From IMG/VR virus record IMGVR_UViG_3300004463_000610, positions 1 through 41,845 of that record: a stretch of DNA of 41,845 nt; one strand, 5' to 3'. A model generated the notes under the pieces. It saw only the letters and a list, made by a program, of their open reading frames with translations. It had not been told where the DNA came from and searched no databases. This document shows, one piece after another, positions 23,446-31,338 of the stretch. Position 1 is the stretch's first letter, and each line of letters opens with the position of its first letter. The position numbers and the translations under genes are program-made. The DNA is from a virus.

Positions 23446-23448
23446 GGC

Positions 23449-23676
23449 TTACTTCTGCCCCTTCTTGCCCTTCGCGGGCTTCGTGGGTCGATCGTCTGGG
23501 AGCGGCTCGCCCGGATCCGGATCGCCCTCGAGGTCCGGAATCAGGCCATAGCGCGCCGCGGTGGCCTCGTCGATGGCGCAGCCCTGGGCGACGACCATCA
23601 TGGCAACACGCGGATCCAGCTCCGAGCACTCGTTGCCGGAAGCGTCCACGTGGACGGATCGGGAGGCGATGACCAT
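23449..23676 (-). CDS. Small virion-cluster protein with Lys-rich tail (75 aa)
   Basis: ATG 23676 follows an AAAGGG ribosome site by 7 bases; an ATG at 23709 would add 11 residues. It contains DASGNECSELDPRVAMMVVA, then a Pro/Asp linker, and ends in PAKGKKGQK. The basic tail and position next to decoration genes suggest a head-associated peptide. No family is recognised. Confidence 0.6.
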   Translation of the reverse strand: MVIASRSVHVDASGNECSELDPRVAMMVVAQGCAIDEATAARYGLIPDLEGDPDPGEPLPDDRPTKPAKGKKGQK

Positions 23677-23758
23677 GGCAGGCCCTTTCTCGCGGTGGAT
23701 GAGAGACATGGCAAAATGAGGCCTGGAATGCGCATGAGGTGCGGACTCCAGGCAGGCG

Positions 23759-24190
23759 TTACGCGGACTGGTAGAACCAGATCTCGACGGTGATCTGCCC
23801 GGCCGGGTTGACGTTCGTAAAGTCGGCCGCCGAGCTGATCGTGATGGTGGGCGAGATCTGGGAGGTGTGATACTTCGTGCCGGAGGGCGCGCCCATGTCC
23901 TTATCTCCGGTGGTGAACACGGAGGGCGTGCCCGTGTGGTAGCGGTCCACGTCGCTGCCGTCGCCAATGGTGATCACCGCCGACACGTCCCCCGTGCAGG
24001 CGACGTTCACGGTGCAGCGGGAATAGACCACGTTGGCGCCGGCCGGAATCTGGAAGACGGCGCCCGGCTGGGAGATGCCGTCGGCGCCCCCCAGGTCCAC
24101 GAAATCCGTGGCGATGGTGAGCGTCGCGCGGATCACGGAAAGGCGCCGGCCCGCGCCGCCGATGACATTGCCGCCCCGGATGATGGCCAT
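23759..24190 (-). CDS. Decoration-like protein, tandem copy 2 (143 aa)
   Basis: Nearly the same architecture as 24190-24612: both begin M-x-x-IRGGN/T, then GRRLSVIR, end with AGQITVE-L/I-WF, and share ITIGDGSDVDRY-x-TGTPS and FTTGDKDMG. About half of the positions agree. The start overlaps the stop of the upstream copy (ATGA). Tandem duplication in a beta-rich head-associated protein is inferred; head decoration or fibre subunit roles are possible. Confidence 0.73.
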   Translation of the reverse strand: MAIIRGGNVIGGAGRRLSVIRATLTIATDFVDLGGADGISQPGAVFQIPAGANVVYSRCTVNVACTGDVSAVITIGDGSDVDRYHTGTPSVFTTGDKDMGAPSGTKYHTSQISPTITISSAADFTNVNPAGQITVEIWFYQSA

Positions 24191-24612
24191 CAGGCCGACT
24201 CCCAGAACCACAGCTCGACGGTGATCTGTCCCGCCGCGCTGACGTTGGTGAAGTCCGCGGTCGAGGTGACGGTGAGCGTCACCGTCTGCGCCGCGGCGTG
24301 GTAGGGCGCGCCCGACGGGACGCCCATGTCCTTGTCCCCCGTGGTGAAGATCGAGGGCGTGCCGGTGTTGTAGCGGTCCACGTCCGAGCCGTCGCCGATG
24401 GTGATGACGGCGGTGGTGTCGCCACTGAAGGCGGCATCGGCCACCACGCGGCTGTGGCTGTAGTAGGCCCCGGCCGGGATCTGCTCCGCCATGGCGTAGG
24501 TGCCGGAGGTGCCGCCCCCGTCCGTGAAGGCGGATTTGAGGATCTGCTCGCGAATGACGGAGAGCCGCCGGCCCACGCCGGGGCTGATGGTGCCGCCGCG
24601 GATGACTCCCAT
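24190..24612 (-). CDS. Decoration-like protein, tandem copy 1 (140 aa)
   Basis: Paralogue of the next gene (same GRRLSVIR, ITIGDGSDVDRY, TTGDKDMG and AGQITVELWF blocks). It comes right after the major capsid gene, separated by a stable hairpin, a common place for head decoration proteins. The sequence is beta-rich with many Thr/Ala/Gly residues. Confidence 0.73.
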   Translation of the reverse strand: MGVIRGGTISPGVGRRLSVIREQILKSAFTDGGGTSGTYAMAEQIPAGAYYSHSRVVADAAFSGDTTAVITIGDGSDVDRYNTGTPSIFTTGDKDMGVPSGAPYHAAAQTVTLTVTSTADFTNVSAAGQITVELWFWESA

Positions 24613-24631
24613 GGGAATGTCCTTTCAAAGC

Positions 24632-24661
24632 GACGCCCCGCGGAGTGATCCGCGGGGCGTC
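24632..24661 (-). terminator. Hairpin between major capsid and decoration genes
   Basis: A perfect 13-bp stem (GACGCCCCGCGGA and complement) with a 4-base loop lies between the two genes. On the minus strand the bases after it are GCTTTGAAAGG with no clean U-run, so it is a weak terminator, processing site or mRNA-stability element that could adjust the ratio of capsid to downstream proteins. Confidence 0.6.
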
Positions 24662-24686
24662 ATGGGTCCGTAGCTCGTCAGGGAGC

Positions 24687-25925
24687 CTAGATGCCAGTGA
24701 CCTTCGTGAACGCCGCCGCCCGCGTCCAGATGGCGCAGCAGCGGAAGTCCGCGCGGATCACGTTCTTACCGGCGATGAAGTAGGTTCCGTGGCTGTCCGT
24801 GACCTTGATCGTGATGCCGCGGCGGTAGCGAAGCTGCGCATAGCCGCGGAAGTCGCCCACGATCCCGGTATTCTCGGTGACGTTGGTCGACTGGACCACC
24901 GGCAGCCCCCACATGCGCTCCGGTCCGGAATCCGCCGGGTTGCCCCAGATGTAGATCCCGTCCGCGGTGCGCAGCAGGCGCACGTCCTGCCAGTCGTTCG
25001 GGTGGAGCAGGATGGCCGAGGCCACCGCCTTGCCGGTGACGCGCACCTTGATAATGCCCTTGTAGATGGCATCCGGCACCGGGTCGGTGCCCTTCGCCTG
25101 GCTGCCGATCGAGGCCTTGTTGAGGATCCCGAGGATGTTGGGGGTATTGCCGTCGCCGGAAACGAGCTGGCCGTCCAGGCGCTGCTTGAGCATCAGCGTC
25201 AGGCGGTTGTCGATGTAGTCGCGGACGCCGACCACGTCTTCGAGCTCCTCGTCGGTGACGGGCAGCCAGACCGGGATCTTCTCGACGGTCACGCTGCGCT
25301 CGGTGAGGGCCAGCGCGGCCTCGCCGGCGTCGGAGCCTTCCGCGGTCTCCACGGCGTTGTTGGTATAGGTCGTCTCCTCCATGTATTTGACCGCCGCGAA
25401 GCTGGTCTCTTGCATGGGCATGACGTCCACGACGCCCGGCATTTCCTGCGCGGAGAGCACCACCTGCCCGGTGCGCAGGGATTCCGGCGCCCAGCCGGCG
25501 CTGCGCGTCATCAAGGTCTTGACCTCGGCCGCGCCGAAGGCCTCGATGTGGGCCTCCTGCTTCGTGGATCGCTCCAGATAAGCCTTGCTCTCGATGAAGA
25601 GCTGCCCGAGCGTCTTGCCCTCAGCAGAGCGGTCGACGCGGCCGCCGTCCTGGCCGCCCTGGTGCTTCACGCCCGCGGGCAGGCTGCACTTGCTCTCGCG
25701 CTCGCGCGCGTCGTTGTTCTTCTGCTCCAGCTCGTAGAGGTCGCGCTCGGCGTCGAACTTCTTGCCGAGTTCGGTGAGCTCGTTGTTCCGGTTGTTGATC
25801 TCATCGCGGACCGCCGCGGTGAGGGTGTCCTTGTAGCCGTTCTCATCCTTGTGCTGGGCAAAAAGGTGGGCCAGCTCGCCGCGCTTCTGCTCGAGCTGCT
25901 GGGCCAGTTCGTGAATCTTGCTCAT
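24687..25925 (-). CDS. Major capsid protein, HK97 fold (412 aa)
   Basis: The N-terminal 90 residues are a charged coiled coil (ELAQQLEQKRGELAHLFAQH) as in the delta/scaffold domain of HK97-type capsids, which the protease upstream would remove. The rest shows the family pattern: a strand run GVVDVMPMQETSFAAVKYME, the long helix region (WLPVTDEELEDVVGVRDYID), LVSGDGNTPNILGILN, and the C-terminal P-domain block ILLHPNDWQDVRLLRTADGI with final GTYFIAGKNVIRADFR. A hairpin with a U-run precedes the gene. Confidence 0.9.
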   Translation of the reverse strand: MSKIHELAQQLEQKRGELAHLFAQHKDENGYKDTLTAAVRDEINNRNNELTELGKKFDAERDLYELEQKNNDARERESKCSLPAGVKHQGGQDGGRVDRSAEGKTLGQLFIESKAYLERSTKQEAHIEAFGAAEVKTLMTRSAGWAPESLRTGQVVLSAQEMPGVVDVMPMQETSFAAVKYMEETTYTNNAVETAEGSDAGEAALALTERSVTVEKIPVWLPVTDEELEDVVGVRDYIDNRLTLMLKQRLDGQLVSGDGNTPNILGILNKASIGSQAKGTDPVPDAIYKGIIKVRVTGKAVASAILLHPNDWQDVRLLRTADGIYIWGNPADSGPERMWGLPVVQSTNVTENTGIVGDFRGYAQLRYRRGITIKVTDSHGTYFIAGKNVIRADFRCCAIWTRAAAFTKVTGI

Positions 25926-25951
25926 CGGTGTGTTCCTTGTCCCGTCGAATC

Positions 25952-25978
25952 AAAAAGGCCGCCCTCGCTGGGGCGGCC
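25952..25978 (-). terminator. Hairpin plus U-run upstream of the major capsid gene
   Basis: On the minus strand an 8-bp GC stem (GGCCGCCC with its complement, 6-base loop) is followed by five T residues. It sits between the protease gene and the major capsid gene, ending 26 bases before the capsid start codon, without space for a promoter between. Partial read-through or a 5' stabilising role is implied. Confidence 0.78.
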
Positions 25979-26029
25979 GCACTTCCTGCGTAAAGTATGG
26001 AAAGGGTATGGCTTGGGTATGGCTCCAGG

Positions 26030-26839
26030 CTAGACGGCGACGCCTTTCAGGCGCGCTTCCGTCTCCTGGAACTGCATCCACAGCCGGTCTATGTCAGCAG
26101 CTTCCGCTTTCGGCTCGGCGGACGCGATAAGGGCGTCGAAGCCGTCGCGCAGCCGCTTCAAGAGCGCCCGCTTGTCGGGCGCGAGACCCCTGCCCTCTTC
26201 CTGGCGGAGTTCCGCCAGGGACTTGCAGCGGCCGATGAACTCCTCGCACGTAGCCAGCACGGCGGCGGAGTGGGCCTCGAAGGTGCGGCCGGCAGGCGTG
26301 CCGTCTGCCTTCGAAGCAGTAATGTCGCAAGCGTCGTTCATCGGGAACGACACGGGCGAGACCTCATAGAGGCGCTTGCACTTCATGAGCACGCGGGCGC
26401 CGTAGCTCGCGGCCTCCAGGTCCTCCGGCGTCGGGTTGTAGCCGATCGAGCGCCAGTAGTCCTCGACCGCGCTCTTCCCATCCAGCCACTGCACGGCGGA
26501 GTTGGCGTAGCCCATGGACAGGTAGCGGATCACGTCGTCTTTGAGGAGCGTGCGGCAGTCGCGGCCCATCGTGACGTCGGAGAGCTTGGCGTCGAGAAAG
26601 AGGCCCTTCGCGTCGGTCTTCGCGTCGGTGGGCTTGCCGATCGGGCAATCCCACTTGTGCTGCCAGCAGATGAGGCCCCGCGTCAGGAAGTCGCCGAGCG
26701 CCCCGCCGTCGAAATACGCGGGGTCGACGATGTCCCAGCCGTTATCCAAAACCCCGAAACAGCTTCCATAGCCGCTGAAGCTGCCGCCGTCGTCCGACTT
26801 GGCCTTGATCTCAAAGGGGATGGTCTTGATTTCACGCAT
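26030..26839 (-). CDS. HK97-type prohead maturation protease (269 aa)
   Basis: The family pattern is present: a strand-rich start (FEIKAKSDDGGSFSGYGSCF), the catalytic His61 in WQHKWDCPIGK, the nucleophile Ser108 in IRYLSMGYANSAV, and the block LYEVSPVSFPMN at residues 158-168. This serine protease cleaves scaffold or delta domains during head maturation. It lies between the minor head/portal genes and the capsid gene. The C-terminal 90 residues are helical and may be its scaffold-like extension. Confidence 0.88.
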   Translation of the reverse strand: MREIKTIPFEIKAKSDDGGSFSGYGSCFGVLDNGWDIVDPAYFDGGALGDFLTRGLICWQHKWDCPIGKPTDAKTDAKGLFLDAKLSDVTMGRDCRTLLKDDVIRYLSMGYANSAVQWLDGKSAVEDYWRSIGYNPTPEDLEAASYGARVLMKCKRLYEVSPVSFPMNDACDITASKADGTPAGRTFEAHSAAVLATCEEFIGRCKSLAELRQEEGRGLAPDKRALLKRLRDGFDALIASAEPKAEAADIDRLWMQFQETEARLKGVAV

Positions 26840-26871
26840 GGTTTAGATAGCTCAATTGCATCTGCAATGGG

Positions 26872-26877
26872 TATAAT
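26872..26877 (+). promoter_or_regulatory. -10 box TATAAT of a leaderless promoter with TTGCATCTGCAA dyad
   Basis: TATAAT is followed by TAGGTT and then ATG 26884, the same 6-base geometry and GGTT tail as at 4633 and 10522. The inverted repeat TTGCA-TC-TGCAA (26856-26867) lies between the -35 and -10 positions and could be an operator. No strong -35 is visible. Confidence 0.62.
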
Positions 26878-26883
26878 TAGGTT

Positions 26884-27420
26884 ATGAAGAACTCCACCTG
26901 TGATTGCGGCCAGCCCAAAGACCGCCGCGCGGCGCGCTGCTGGTCATGTGCCAGCCGGGCGAAAGCGCTGTCGCAATGGTCCGACCCGGAGCGCTCGGCG
27001 CGCATTCGCCAGGGCCTGCACGACGCAGGCATGGCGCGGCGCCCGCGTTACGCTGATCTGACCGAATCGAGCTTCTGGTTGACCAGGAAGGATGGGCGGC
27101 GCTATGCGCGCCATTGGGACGACGAGGCGGGCAAATGGCGCTACGTCTATCGCTCGCGGTGGCGCTGGGAGCAGGCGCATGGCCCGGTCCCCGAAGGCTA
27201 CGAGGTCCATCACAAGGACGAGGACACGTCCAACGATGATCTCTCCAACCTCCAGGCGCTCCCGATGGGCGATCATCAGCGCGGCCACATGACCTCGGAG
27301 CGCGCCCGCGCCATGCGGTCAAAGGTGAAGAAGCCTCGGGTCCTCACGCCGGAAAGCGCCCGCGCGATGCGCCGCATGAACAAGACGCATCCGGTCAAGT
27401 CCGAAGCTACGGCAGAGTGA
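26884..27420 (+). CDS. HNH homing-type endonuclease 3 (178 aa)
   Basis: N-terminal Cys pairs (CDCGQPKDRRAARCWSCASR) form a zinc knuckle. The core (WRYVYRSRWRWEQAHGPVPE, then YEVHHKDEDTSNDDLSNLQA) carries the His-His pair and the N-N-L-x-x-L pattern of the HNH_3 family of free-standing endonucleases. The C-terminus is basic (MRSKVKKPRVLTPESARAMR), probably a DNA-binding tail. It is encoded opposite to the late genes in the gap between minor head protein and protease, with its own leaderless-type promoter, and lacks the RHH/helper pair seen at the other two HNH loci. Confidence 0.86.
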   Translation: MKNSTCDCGQPKDRRAARCWSCASRAKALSQWSDPERSARIRQGLHDAGMARRPRYADLTESSFWLTRKDGRRYARHWDDEAGKWRYVYRSRWRWEQAHGPVPEGYEVHHKDEDTSNDDLSNLQALPMGDHQRGHMTSERARAMRSKVKKPRVLTPESARAMRRMNKTHPVKSEATAE

Positions 27421-27988
27421 AGCCCTCTTGCCCTGAGTCCGTAATCAAACGACAACGACACGAGAACAAGCAAGGGGTCGAGTTGTCGCCGGGATGGCCG
27501 GGCAGCTCGCCCCAGGTGTAGGGGCCGCCCGCGGCGCGCGCCGGGCACTCGTCGCAGTTGGCCTCATCCTGGGCGCCCAGCTCCCAGGTGAAGAGGGTTT
27601 CCGCCGGCAGCGCGTAGCTCCAGGCCTCATTCGCGGTGCCGCAGAGGCGGTCCGCGTAGAGCTGGGCGCGCCGCTCCACGGCGGCGACACCCTCGCCGTC
27701 CTCCGTGTCATAGCGGCCCGCCGTGAGGTCCTCGACGAAGCCGCGCAGGTAGCCGGCCTCCTCGGTCACGACCGCCTCCGCGAAGCGGTGGTCGGCGTCG
27801 AACAAGAGGGGCAGGAGGCCCGCATGCTGGCGCCCGATCACGACCGCCTCGGCATGGGCGCGGGCGAGCACGTCCAGGGCCGCGGTGCCGAAGCTCGCGG
27901 GCCACAGGGATCCCGCGGCGCGGTCGCGCACGAGGGCCGCGAGCTGCTCGCGGGTGGCCTGGTGCAGCGCCAGAAACTCAGCGTGCAT
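27407..27988 (-). CDS. Minor head protein, Mu F / SPP1 gp7-like (193 aa)
   Basis: The C-terminal domain WELGAQDEANCDECPARAAG, then TPCLFSCRCRL, has the conserved Cys pairs and final C-R-C-R-L of Mu F-type minor head proteins that follow the portal gene in many phages. The helical N-terminus would contact the portal. Its start overlaps the portal stop, and its 3' end overlaps the convergent HNH gene by 14 bases. Confidence 0.82.
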   Translation of the reverse strand: MHAEFLALHQATREQLAALVRDRAAGSLWPASFGTAALDVLARAHAEAVVIGRQHAGLLPLLFDADHRFAEAVVTEEAGYLRGFVEDLTAGRYDTEDGEGVAAVERRAQLYADRLCGTANEAWSYALPAETLFTWELGAQDEANCDECPARAAGGPYTWGELPGHPGDNSTPCLFSCRCRLITDSGQEGFTLP

Positions 27989-29309
27989 CGGCTGGGAGCG
28001 GACCTTCCGCCTCCGCGCGCCGTCGCCATTCGGCCGCGAGCGCTTTCTTCGCGTCCTTGGGATCGCCCGGCAGCGCCGGCGGCGCCGGCTGCTTCAGGGC
28101 ATTGCCGCCGGTGATTGCGGCCAGCCCGACCTGGGATCTCGCTTCATCAGGAGCCATCCAGGGACCGCCCACCGCCGCGGTGAGGCGCTGGTAGAGGTCC
28201 GCCTGGGATTCCGCCAGCGCCCGCACGTTGGTCACGTCGAACTCGACGCGCTCGGTCGTCGCGTCGATCAGCTCGCCGTCGAAGCTCCACGTGAGCTGCT
28301 CGGCGAACCGCGCCTGCAGCGGCAGCACGCAGTTTTCATAGCCCGCCTTGCGCGCCGTCTCCTGGTTGGAATAGGTGCTCTTCTCCAGGCCGATCTGGAG
28401 GCCCAGGACCATGGGGCTGATCTTCAGCAGCGCGGAGAGCCGGCTCTCGAAGTGATAGAAAATCTTCTCCAGGGCGAGCTCTTCCGGGGAGAAGCTGGTC
28501 TTGTCCCACTTCAAGGGCACGGTCTGGACGAGCACGTCGCCGCGGCGATCGCCGCCGAAGTGGCGCTTGAAGCGGGCCTTGAGGTCCTTGGCCTGGTCCT
28601 TCGTCAGCACCGCGCCGGCCTTGTCCGGGGAGACGATGGCGGAGGGCATGCCGTTGTTGATGAGGATGGCGGCCATGTAGGTCGCGGCCTCGTTGTCGCC
28701 CACGATCTGGCGCAGGCCGCTCTTCAGCGGTCCCAGCCCCACGCGCGGCTGCAGCGGGTCGTGGCCGTTGCGCAGGTGCAAAACGTCCCGCTTGTCCACG
28801 TCCTGCCAGCGCCCGTCGACGTTGTATTCGTAGTGGGAAATGAACTCGCGGCCGGATTCCGGCCAGGCGGGACGCATCTCCCAGGGCGGCACCCACCACA
28901 GCTCCCCCGTCTTGCCGTAGCCGCCGTACTTGCGCGCCTTCAGCGCGTAGGCGTTGCCGTCCACGTACCAGGAGAGGATGAGCGCGGCCATGAGGTCGCT
29001 GCCGGTGGAGTCGGCGTTCGGGCGGCGGAGGAGAGACGTCAAGGGGTGGCCGGCGACCGGGGCGGCCTTGCCGTCCGCTGCTTCGCGCACGACGCGGACC
29101 GGGGCTTCATTGAAGTTGTCGCCGATCCAGCCGAGCCCGGCCGCCACCACACTGTTCAGCCACAGCTCGCCGGCCTTCTCCTCCCAGCGGATGTTCGAGC
29201 CGGGCAGGCGGCCTTCATAGAGCACATCCCAGCCGCGGTTGCTGTAGCTGCCGCCGATCCCGCTGAAGACCATGCGCATGGCCTTGGCGAGCAGTCCTGG
29301 GGGTCTCAA
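27978..29309 (-). CDS. Portal protein, HK97 family (443 aa)
   Basis: The sequence follows the HK97-type portal plan: a front region with LWLNSVVAAGLGWIGDNFNE and a VAGHPLTSLLRRPN loop, then ALILSWYVDGNAYALKARKY, a stem helix (GHDPLQPRVGLGPLKSGLRQ), ATYMAAILINNGMPSAIVSP, and the wing helix (KISPMVLGLQIGLEKSTYSN, with QETARKAGYENCVLPLQARF). It is preceded by the large terminase and followed by the minor head protein. The C-terminus is an Ala-rich crown. Confidence 0.88.
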   Translation of the reverse strand: MRPPGLLAKAMRMVFSGIGGSYSNRGWDVLYEGRLPGSNIRWEEKAGELWLNSVVAAGLGWIGDNFNEAPVRVVREAADGKAAPVAGHPLTSLLRRPNADSTGSDLMAALILSWYVDGNAYALKARKYGGYGKTGELWWVPPWEMRPAWPESGREFISHYEYNVDGRWQDVDKRDVLHLRNGHDPLQPRVGLGPLKSGLRQIVGDNEAATYMAAILINNGMPSAIVSPDKAGAVLTKDQAKDLKARFKRHFGGDRRGDVLVQTVPLKWDKTSFSPEELALEKIFYHFESRLSALLKISPMVLGLQIGLEKSTYSNQETARKAGYENCVLPLQARFAEQLTWSFDGELIDATTERVEFDVTNVRALAESQADLYQRLTAAVGGPWMAPDEARSQVGLAAITGGNALKQPAPPALPGDPKDAKKALAAEWRRRAEAEGPLPADAR

Positions 29310-29312
29310 GCG

Positions 29313-30863
29313 TCACTCCTCATCGTCATCGTCATCGTCCTCATACGGCTCGTCGTCCTCGTCCTCATCGAACACCGAGAAGGCTTCCCAGACCGGCTCC
29401 GGGGCCTCGGTGAGTGCGAGCGCGTCGCCGTAGTCGGGCGACTTCACCCCGCGCCGGCGCATGTCGGCCTTCGCTTCCAGCTTGATCTTGCCGGCCTCGG
29501 TGCGCATGTAGAGCGGGAGAGAGAGGTCCGCGATGAGCTGCGGGTGGTCCGGGATCGAGATCAGCTCGTCGAGTGGGTGCTCGACGCCTTCCTCGACGTG
29601 CTCGAAGGTCTTCTCGAAGCGCGTCCGGAGGAGCCACCAGATCTCCGCGCGGAGGTTCAGGAAGCGCTCTTTGGAGGTCTTCCCGTCCGGCCAGACGGTC
29701 TCGGTGGGCGCGGCGCCCACGTTGACGGCGTGGGGCCGGAAGCGGAGCTTCCTATCGCTGCTCTCGAAGGTGCCGCGGATGCCGGCGCCGATGCCGACGC
29801 AGTCATAATGCAGCACGGTCGCGCCGATCTTCTCGGCGGCCTCCGCGGCCTTGTGGGCGCTCTGGGTGGTATTCATCTGGCCCCAGTCCACCGGAGGGAG
29901 CACCACCGGGCCGCGGCGCCCGATGACCACCGAGCGGTCCTTGCCCTCCTCGGAGACGTCGAAGCCGGCGGCGGTAACCTTCCCCGCGGGGAGCTTGAGA
30001 TTGACCGCGGCGCGCACCCAGGCGGCCGGGATGACGATCCCCTCCACGCTCGCGGCGTAGTCGATGTCGAGCTCCTGCGCCACGATCACCGGATCGCCCA
30101 GCTTCGCCTTCATGGCGGCATACCAGGCGTCGTTTTTGCGGGGATCGTCGCGCCAGTGGAAGGTGAACACCGGGATCTGCCCACTGTGCCGCTTGCGGTA
30201 GAAGGGGTTTCCCTGGCCGTTGGGGGTGGAGACCCAGATCCGCACGTTGGTGGTCGCCGAGAGCGCGGCCTCGATCCCCTCGGGATGCTCGAGGAAGGCC
30301 GCCTCGTCCACGAAGTAGAGGCTCTTGCGACCGCCGCGGCCGATGTTGTCGCCGCCCTCGCCGGTGATCGTGGCGCCCGTGGCCGGGTTCGTCAGCCGGC
30401 AATAGTTGTCGTGCTCGCCCCATTTGAAGCCCGCCGGGACCATCCACTCCGGCAGGCGCCGGAGCATGAGCCGGATCTTCTCGAAGATGGTGTCCGGGTC
30501 GCCCTTGCGGTCCACCAGATCGAGCTTGCGCGAGCCGAAGCCGACGGCGCACTGCGGGCGGAAGAGAAAGCCGTGCAGCGCATAGGCGCAGCAGAGCCAG
30601 GTAAAGCCGACGTCCCGGCTCTTCTCGGCGAGCCCGTCCTCCTGATTCTCCTCGCGCTCCATGAGCCAGTGGAGAAACTCCGCCTGGCGCGGGAAGGGAT
30701 GGAAGGGCAGGAAGGCTTCTTTCAGCCGTGGGTCATAGGTCCAGCCGTAGGTATCCAGCCAGTAGACGGGATCGGCCGCGCAGCGCCTACGCTCGATCTC
30801 CTGGCGGATCGCCTGCAGGCTGGGCAGCGTCGAGAATCTGGGCGAGTTGGGCGAGCTGCTCAT
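29313..30863 (-). CDS. terL: Terminase large subunit (516 aa)
   Basis: The ATPase half shows a variant Walker A (KSRDVGFTW, 81-89) and Walker B (SLYFVDEAAF, 181-190, catalytic Glu in DEA), with coupling motif VSTPNG. The nuclease half has AGFDVSEEGKDRS (Asp302) and LHYDCVGIGAG (Asp354) as metal ligands, followed by YGDALAL as the third. It packages DNA into the prohead via the portal. The C-terminus ends in a striking acidic tail (DEDEDDEPYEDDDDDDEE). It starts inside the 3' end of the small terminase gene. Confidence 0.92.
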   Translation of the reverse strand: MSSSPNSPRFSTLPSLQAIRQEIERRRCAADPVYWLDTYGWTYDPRLKEAFLPFHPFPRQAEFLHWLMEREENQEDGLAEKSRDVGFTWLCCAYALHGFLFRPQCAVGFGSRKLDLVDRKGDPDTIFEKIRLMLRRLPEWMVPAGFKWGEHDNYCRLTNPATGATITGEGGDNIGRGGRKSLYFVDEAAFLEHPEGIEAALSATTNVRIWVSTPNGQGNPFYRKRHSGQIPVFTFHWRDDPRKNDAWYAAMKAKLGDPVIVAQELDIDYAASVEGIVIPAAWVRAAVNLKLPAGKVTAAGFDVSEEGKDRSVVIGRRGPVVLPPVDWGQMNTTQSAHKAAEAAEKIGATVLHYDCVGIGAGIRGTFESSDRKLRFRPHAVNVGAAPTETVWPDGKTSKERFLNLRAEIWWLLRTRFEKTFEHVEEGVEHPLDELISIPDHPQLIADLSLPLYMRTEAGKIKLEAKADMRRRGVKSPDYGDALALTEAPEPVWEAFSVFDEDEDDEPYEDDDDDDEE

Positions 30864-31287
30864 CAGTCAGGCGGGAGAGGTCGGTCTGCTGCTGGATCTG
30901 GATCGGGCCGCCGTCCGGTCCGCTGTGGCGCAGCTCCGTGCGGTCGCCGTATTTCTCGGGGTTGCCGGCCTTGAGGATCTGCATGGCGATGTTGTGGGCG
31001 AACCTGGTGACGGTGCCGACGAGCTGCCCGCCCTGATAGACCGGCTCCTCCCAGCCTTCGAGGCCGCGGGAGAGGAGCTTTTCCTCGATCAGGTCCGCGG
31101 CGTCGAGCGCGGCCTGCTTCCACTCCGCGGCGAAGGTCGCATCTTTCTCCCGCAGCTCATAGGCCCAGGAGCGCGCGATCCCCGCGGCCTCGCAGGCGCG
31201 GCGCACGTTGCCCCGCTGATCGCGCAGCGCGTCGAGAAAGCGCTCCCGCCAGCCCTCCGGTTCAGTGGTCCGGTTAGCAGCCATCAT
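30787..31287 (-). CDS. terS: Terminase small subunit (166 aa)
   Basis: It shows an N-terminal HTH-like region (RERFLDALRDQRGNVRRACE, then AAGIARSWAYELREKDATFA), a central helical oligomer core (EWKQAALDAADLIEEKLLSR), and a C-terminal QIQQQTDLSRLTDEQLAQLA segment. It sits directly upstream of and overlapping the large subunit. It would recognise the packaging site. The second residue is another Met, so the exact start is not certain. Confidence 0.86.
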   Translation of the reverse strand: MMAANRTTEPEGWRERFLDALRDQRGNVRRACEAAGIARSWAYELREKDATFAAEWKQAALDAADLIEEKLLSRGLEGWEEPVYQGGQLVGTVTRFAHNIAMQILKAGNPEKYGDRTELRHSGPDGGPIQIQQQTDLSRLTDEQLAQLAQILDAAQPAGDPPGDRA

Positions 31288-31338
31288 AGCCCCCTAAAGC
31301 AGTCGAACACTCACGCACGATGCACCGGACCACTGGAA

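Noticed and set aside
23646-23657. GTCCACGTGGAC palindrome resembling the arms of the GTGGAC operator
   Set aside because: The arms are in the opposite order with no spacer and it lies within a coding region; not the same motif.
24645-26033. A 462-codon plus-strand frame antisense to the major capsid gene
   Set aside because: The minus-strand capsid protein is clear; the antisense translation has no motif.
27885-30974. A 1029-codon plus-strand open frame antisense to portal and terminase
   Set aside because: It mirrors two well-supported minus-strand genes with known motifs; its translation is low in complexity (Arg/Gly/His/Val rich) and it has no motif. Long antisense frames are expected in GC-rich DNA.
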